From DATBFX01 sp036558305 (GTDB taxonomy: Bacteria > Chloroflexota > Chloroflexia > Thermomicrobiales > UBA6265), in the NCBI GenBank assembly GCA_036558305.1, contig DATBFX010000525.1, forward strand, positions 1 to 24,612: 24,612 bases of DNA, given 5' to 3'. The position numbers were made by a program, and so were the translations under genes. Shown piece after piece: positions 22,625-24,612 of this stretch (positions are counted from its first letter, which is position 1; each line of letters opens with the position of its first letter). Under the pieces are notes generated by a model. It ran no database searches and was not told the origin of the DNA. It saw only the letters and a program-made list of their open reading frames with translations.

Positions 22625-22864
22625 CGCGGGTCCTTTCGCGCGTTGCATTCCTGGCGCCCGCGGTTGGGCAAGGTCAGGATAGGTCCTGCATCAGCGGCAA
22701 TCTATGACGGTACAGGTGGATTCCCGGTTAGGACCTCGGTACGGTCTCGCGCGAAGCAGGGGACGGGCCGGCTGGGGGAGGGACCACCCGAGGGGATGTT
22801 TCCGGGGATGGTACCGTTCTCGTGTGACGGACCGATGGTAATCGCAAAGGAGCGATCATCCCCC

Positions 22865-23224
22865 ATGGACATCCCCGACGTGCCGAACTGCTACCTGGAA
22901 ACGATCGGCCGCGTAAGCGGGAGACCGCACGAGATCGAGATCTGGTACGCCGCGCGGGATGCGACGGTCTACCTGATGTCAGGTGGTCGCGACCGCGCCG
23001 ATTGGGTGAAGAACCTCAAGAAGAACCCGCGGATTCGCCTTCGCATCGACGGCCGGACCTTCACCGGCGCCGCCGCGGTGATCGAAGGCACGGACGAGGA
23101 GCAGACCGCCCGCGAAACGGTCGTCGCCAAGTACTACGGTTGGACGGGCGGTCCGCTGCCGAACGCCTGGGCGCGGGAGTCGCTGCCGGTCGCGATTCGG
23201 CTGGAGACCGAAGCCGGTACCTGA
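22865..23224 (+). CDS. Deazaflavin-dependent (F420) nitroreductase family protein, DUF385/Ddn-like
   Basis: 119 residues from ATG 22865; AAAGGAG lies at 22846-22852, a rather long 12-nt spacing. In-frame ATGs at 22796 and 22835 are less likely because the conserved domain starts right after 22865. YLETIGRVSGRPHEIEIWYA and the strand VYLMSGGRDRADWVKNLKKNPRIRL-like block (split here by its Gly-Gly turn) are the split-barrel signature of the F420-dependent Ddn family. WVKNLKKNP is the conserved cofactor-side segment. It probably binds F420 or a flavin and reduces quinones or nitro compounds. A second split-barrel enzyme of the F420 class occurs 1 kb downstream. The TGA stop is the first codon of a 38-bp direct repeat. 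Confidence 0.8.
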   Translation: MDIPDVPNCYLETIGRVSGRPHEIEIWYAARDATVYLMSGGRDRADWVKNLKKNPRIRLRIDGRTFTGAAAVIEGTDEEQTARETVVAKYYGWTGGPLPNAWARESLPVAIRLETEAGT

Positions 23225-23259
23225 ACGGGCGGTCCCGGCCGGCGAATTCCGCTACCATG
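23222..23259 (+). repeat. 38-bp direct repeat, copy 1
   Basis: Matches copy 2 (24114-24151) at 35 of 38 positions, from TGAACGGGCGGTCCC to TACCATG. Copy 1 begins with the stop codon of the deazaflavin-dependent gene. Both copies contain TACCAT, a possible -10 element. The copies bracket an 850-bp, more AT-rich segment with two small genes. Confidence 0.8.
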
Positions 23260-23430
23260 AAGTCCGCAATCCCGTGCGATCGCGTCATCCGAGATTAAGG
23301 CGAACTGGATCGAAAACCACAGTCGGGCCCCCACGATTGGATGGGGCATTCTCAGTTTCACGCCTAACGCAACCCCGATAAGATCACGCGAACGGGGAAC
23401 AGATTCCCGTACGAGTCGGGTATTTGCGCC

Positions 23431-23745
23431 GTGGGACGAAGGCTCTACTGCATCATTCACGGTGCGACGCCGACTCTCGAAGATTTCAAGAGCGCGCGAG
23501 ATCTGGGGAAGCCGCTCAGGTCTCAGCGGTACGAACGGGAATGGGCCGACGCCGTTTCGACGTACGACGATCTCGCTTACGCGATCGAGCGTGCGATCCA
23601 GACTCGGTTGCAACTCGGCCGCTATGTCGCCACGCTGGTGGTGCCGGATGACGGGAGTGTTGAGGTCGCACAAACGACCAGAGATCGACACCATTACAGC
23701 ATCTATAGCGCCCGCCGAGAGGTTGCTGAGATTGGTGCAGGATAA
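23431..23745 (+). CDS. Hypothetical protein
   Basis: 104 residues from GTG 23431; no Shine-Dalgarno is visible. The protein is soluble, with a hydrophobic first strand (RRLYCIIHGATPTLEDF), an acidic/aromatic middle (YEREWADAVSTYDDLAYAIE) and a strand YVATLVVPDDGSVEVAQT. It has no signal peptide or membrane helix and I recognise no family. Amino acid usage is that of a real protein. It precedes the next small gene by 29 bp and may form an operon with it. Base composition is clearly less GC-rich than the window average, consistent with recent acquisition. Confidence 0.6.
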   Translation: MGRRLYCIIHGATPTLEDFKSARDLGKPLRSQRYEREWADAVSTYDDLAYAIERAIQTRLQLGRYVATLVVPDDGSVEVAQTTRDRHHYSIYSARREVAEIGAG

Positions 23746-23774
23746 TCCTGTTCCAGTGAAAGGGAATCCGGAAG

Positions 23775-24053
23775 ATGGACACGTTTTATGAGTTGATTGA
23801 CCTCACATCCAGCAACGTTGTTGGTGAGTACGACAGCGAGGTGGAAGCGCTCGATGAAGTTCGCCGCTTCGCTGAAGAGTGCGACATTTCGGCAGTGAAG
23901 GATTATTCACTGATGAAGATAGACCAAGGTCGTCAATCGCTTGTGGCAATGCAAGATGCGTTGGTCAGACTCGCCACGGATCGCGAGCCGCAATCACCGA
24001 GCGGGGTGGTCCGGTCATTCCCAACGGGAGTTGGCCAGCCCCCTACTCGGTGA
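23775..24053 (+). CDS. Hypothetical small acidic protein (LIDLTSSNVVGEYDSEVEAL type)
   Basis: 92 residues from ATG 23775; the sequence before it is only weakly ribosome-binding-like. The N-terminal half, with YELIDLTSSNVVGEYDSEVE followed by ALDEVRRFAEECDI, resembles a small uncharacterised protein type that I associate with Chloroflexota and Actinobacteria genomes (aspartate-rich beta strand pair, then a helix). The function is not known. The C-terminal 25 residues are low-complexity and probably disordered. G+C content of this gene is near 50 percent, well below its neighbours. It sits between the two 38-bp direct repeats. Confidence 0.6.
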   Translation: MDTFYELIDLTSSNVVGEYDSEVEALDEVRRFAEECDISAVKDYSLMKIDQGRQSLVAMQDALVRLATDREPQSPSGVVRSFPTGVGQPPTR

Positions 24054-24113
24054 GGCTCCGATCCCGGAGGTTGGTTCATCTCCGCAAAGCTGAGCCGCGA
24101 CGATCCGGGCGCT

Positions 24114-24151
24114 TGAACGGGCGGTCCCCGCCGGCGATTTCCGTTACCATG
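24114..24151 (+). repeat. 38-bp direct repeat, copy 2, upstream of the Rv3369-like gene
   Basis: 35 of 38 positions match copy 1 at 23222-23259. The TACCAT (24145-24150) would place a start site near 24157 and a leader of about 34 nt before the ATG at 24191, so this copy is well placed to be promoter-proximal. No normal -35 hexamer is found at 17 bp. Confidence 0.75.
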
Positions 24152-24190
24152 GGAATACGAGATTCGATACCTCACGACGAAAGGCGACCG

Positions 24191-24612
24191 ATGCTCGATC
24201 TCTCGAAAGCCAAGGACAGACGCATCGATGAGCGGTTGCGCGCGGAACCGATCATCTGGCTTGCCAGCACGCGCCCTGACGGCAGACCGCACAACGTCCC
24301 GGTCTGGTTCTGGTGGGACGGCGAGACCGTCCTCATCTTCAGCCAACCCGACAAGCAGAAAGTCCGCAACCTCCGCCGTTCGCCCCACGTCGTCCTCGCC
24401 CTCAATGCCACCGACGAGGGCGAGGACGTGGCGATCATCGAAGGTGTCGCCGAACTGACCGCCCAGCCGACCTCGGAGTTGATGCTCCCCGCCTTCGCCG
24501 ACAAATACGCCGATCTCTTCAAACGCGTCGGTTCCGACCCCGCCAGGATGGCCGCCGACTACTCCCAGCCGATCCGCGTCACGCCGACGAAGTTTCTGGC
24601 GTGGTATCCGGA
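24191..24612 (+). CDS. PPOX-class F420-dependent oxidoreductase, Rv3369 (TIGR03667) type, 3' end outside the window
   Basis: ATG at 24191 with AAAGG seven bases upstream; the frame is open to the end of the window (about 140 residues seen). The sequence LDLSKAKDRRIDERLRAEPI, then WLASTRPDGRPHNVPVWFWW, IFSQPDKQKVRNLRRSPHVV and LALNATDEGEDVAIIEG follows the Rv3369-type split beta-barrel pattern almost block by block. Such proteins bind F420 or FMN; the F420 assignment follows from the family. The substrate is unknown. It implies that the organism makes or uses F420, in agreement with the Ddn-like gene 1 kb upstream. Few residues are likely to be missing, since the final beta strand (PIRVTPTKFLAWYP) is already visible. 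Confidence 0.88.
   Translation, partial: MLDLSKAKDRRIDERLRAEPIIWLASTRPDGRPHNVPVWFWWDGETVLIFSQPDKQKVRNLRRSPHVVLALNATDEGEDVAIIEGVAELTAQPTSELMLPAFADKYADLFKRVGSDPARMAADYSQPIRVTPTKFLAWYP

Noticed and set aside
23222..24151. Direct repeats as insertion-sequence target duplications
   Set aside because: 38 bp with three mismatches is too long and diverged for a transposition target duplication, and no transposase or terminal inverted repeats lie between.

Overview
The window is GC-rich (roughly two thirds G+C by eye) and uses GTG and TTG starts freely. It carries Tat-exported lipid-less binding proteins, a split-barrel F420/flavin enzyme of the Rv3369 type, a tiny Tat/LPSTG protein and low-complexity secreted proteins ending in Ala/Thr/Pro. 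Together these fit a Chloroflexota bacterium, most likely Thermomicrobia or Sphaerobacter-like. That placement is inference from gene content, not a search result. No tRNA, rRNA, CRISPR array or transposase gene was found.

Layout. (1) 1-7.3 kb, plus strand, cell-surface polymer genes: a 5'-truncated YfhO-type membrane protein, an orphan C-terminal domain of a GT39-like glycosyltransferase, a 107-residue Tat + LPSTG protein, a GT2 glycosyltransferase coupled (ATGA) to a sulfotransferase, and a UDP-HexNAc 6-dehydrogenase. The set suggests a sulfated, uronic-acid-containing glycan or glycoconjugate. (2) 7.3-9.7 kb: a secreted bicupin, an enolase-superfamily remnant and an UPF0175/DUF3368 toxin-antitoxin pair. 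(3) 9.7-15.2 kb: a fused double SagB-type dehydrogenase, divergent from an Asp-box beta-propeller; then an M24 peptidase and an AstE/AspA-type deacylase (minus strand), and a PaaI-type thioesterase. (4) 15.2-16.3 kb: a YefM/PIN toxin-antitoxin pair. (5) 16.3-20.5 kb, minus strand: GlsB-like membrane protein, Tat-exported peptide-binding protein, DppB-type and DppC-type permeases; no ATPase genes are present. (6) 20.7-24.6 kb, plus strand: a soluble PAS-GAF histidine kinase, a deazaflavin-dependent nitroreductase-like protein, two small unknown genes in a more AT-rich segment, and an Rv3369-like enzyme cut by the window end.

The most unusual structure is a recurring arrangement at gene borders. 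Short tandem repeats (7-mers or 8-mers) begin 0-4 nt after the stop codon of the upstream minus-strand gene. In three cases an inverted partner array lies before, or just inside, the next gene. It occurs around the whole transporter operon with three different repeat units (AGCCGGT, AGCCGCK, GACGGACA), and a minimal two-copy version follows the deacylase gene. One array lies inside the permease reading frame, where a change of one heptamer would shift the frame, so it could act as an on/off switch. Two other palindromic elements also touch coding sequence: one is carried in frame inside the YfhO gene, and one supplies the TAG stop codons of two convergent genes. A 38-bp near-identical direct repeat brackets the AT-richer small-gene segment.
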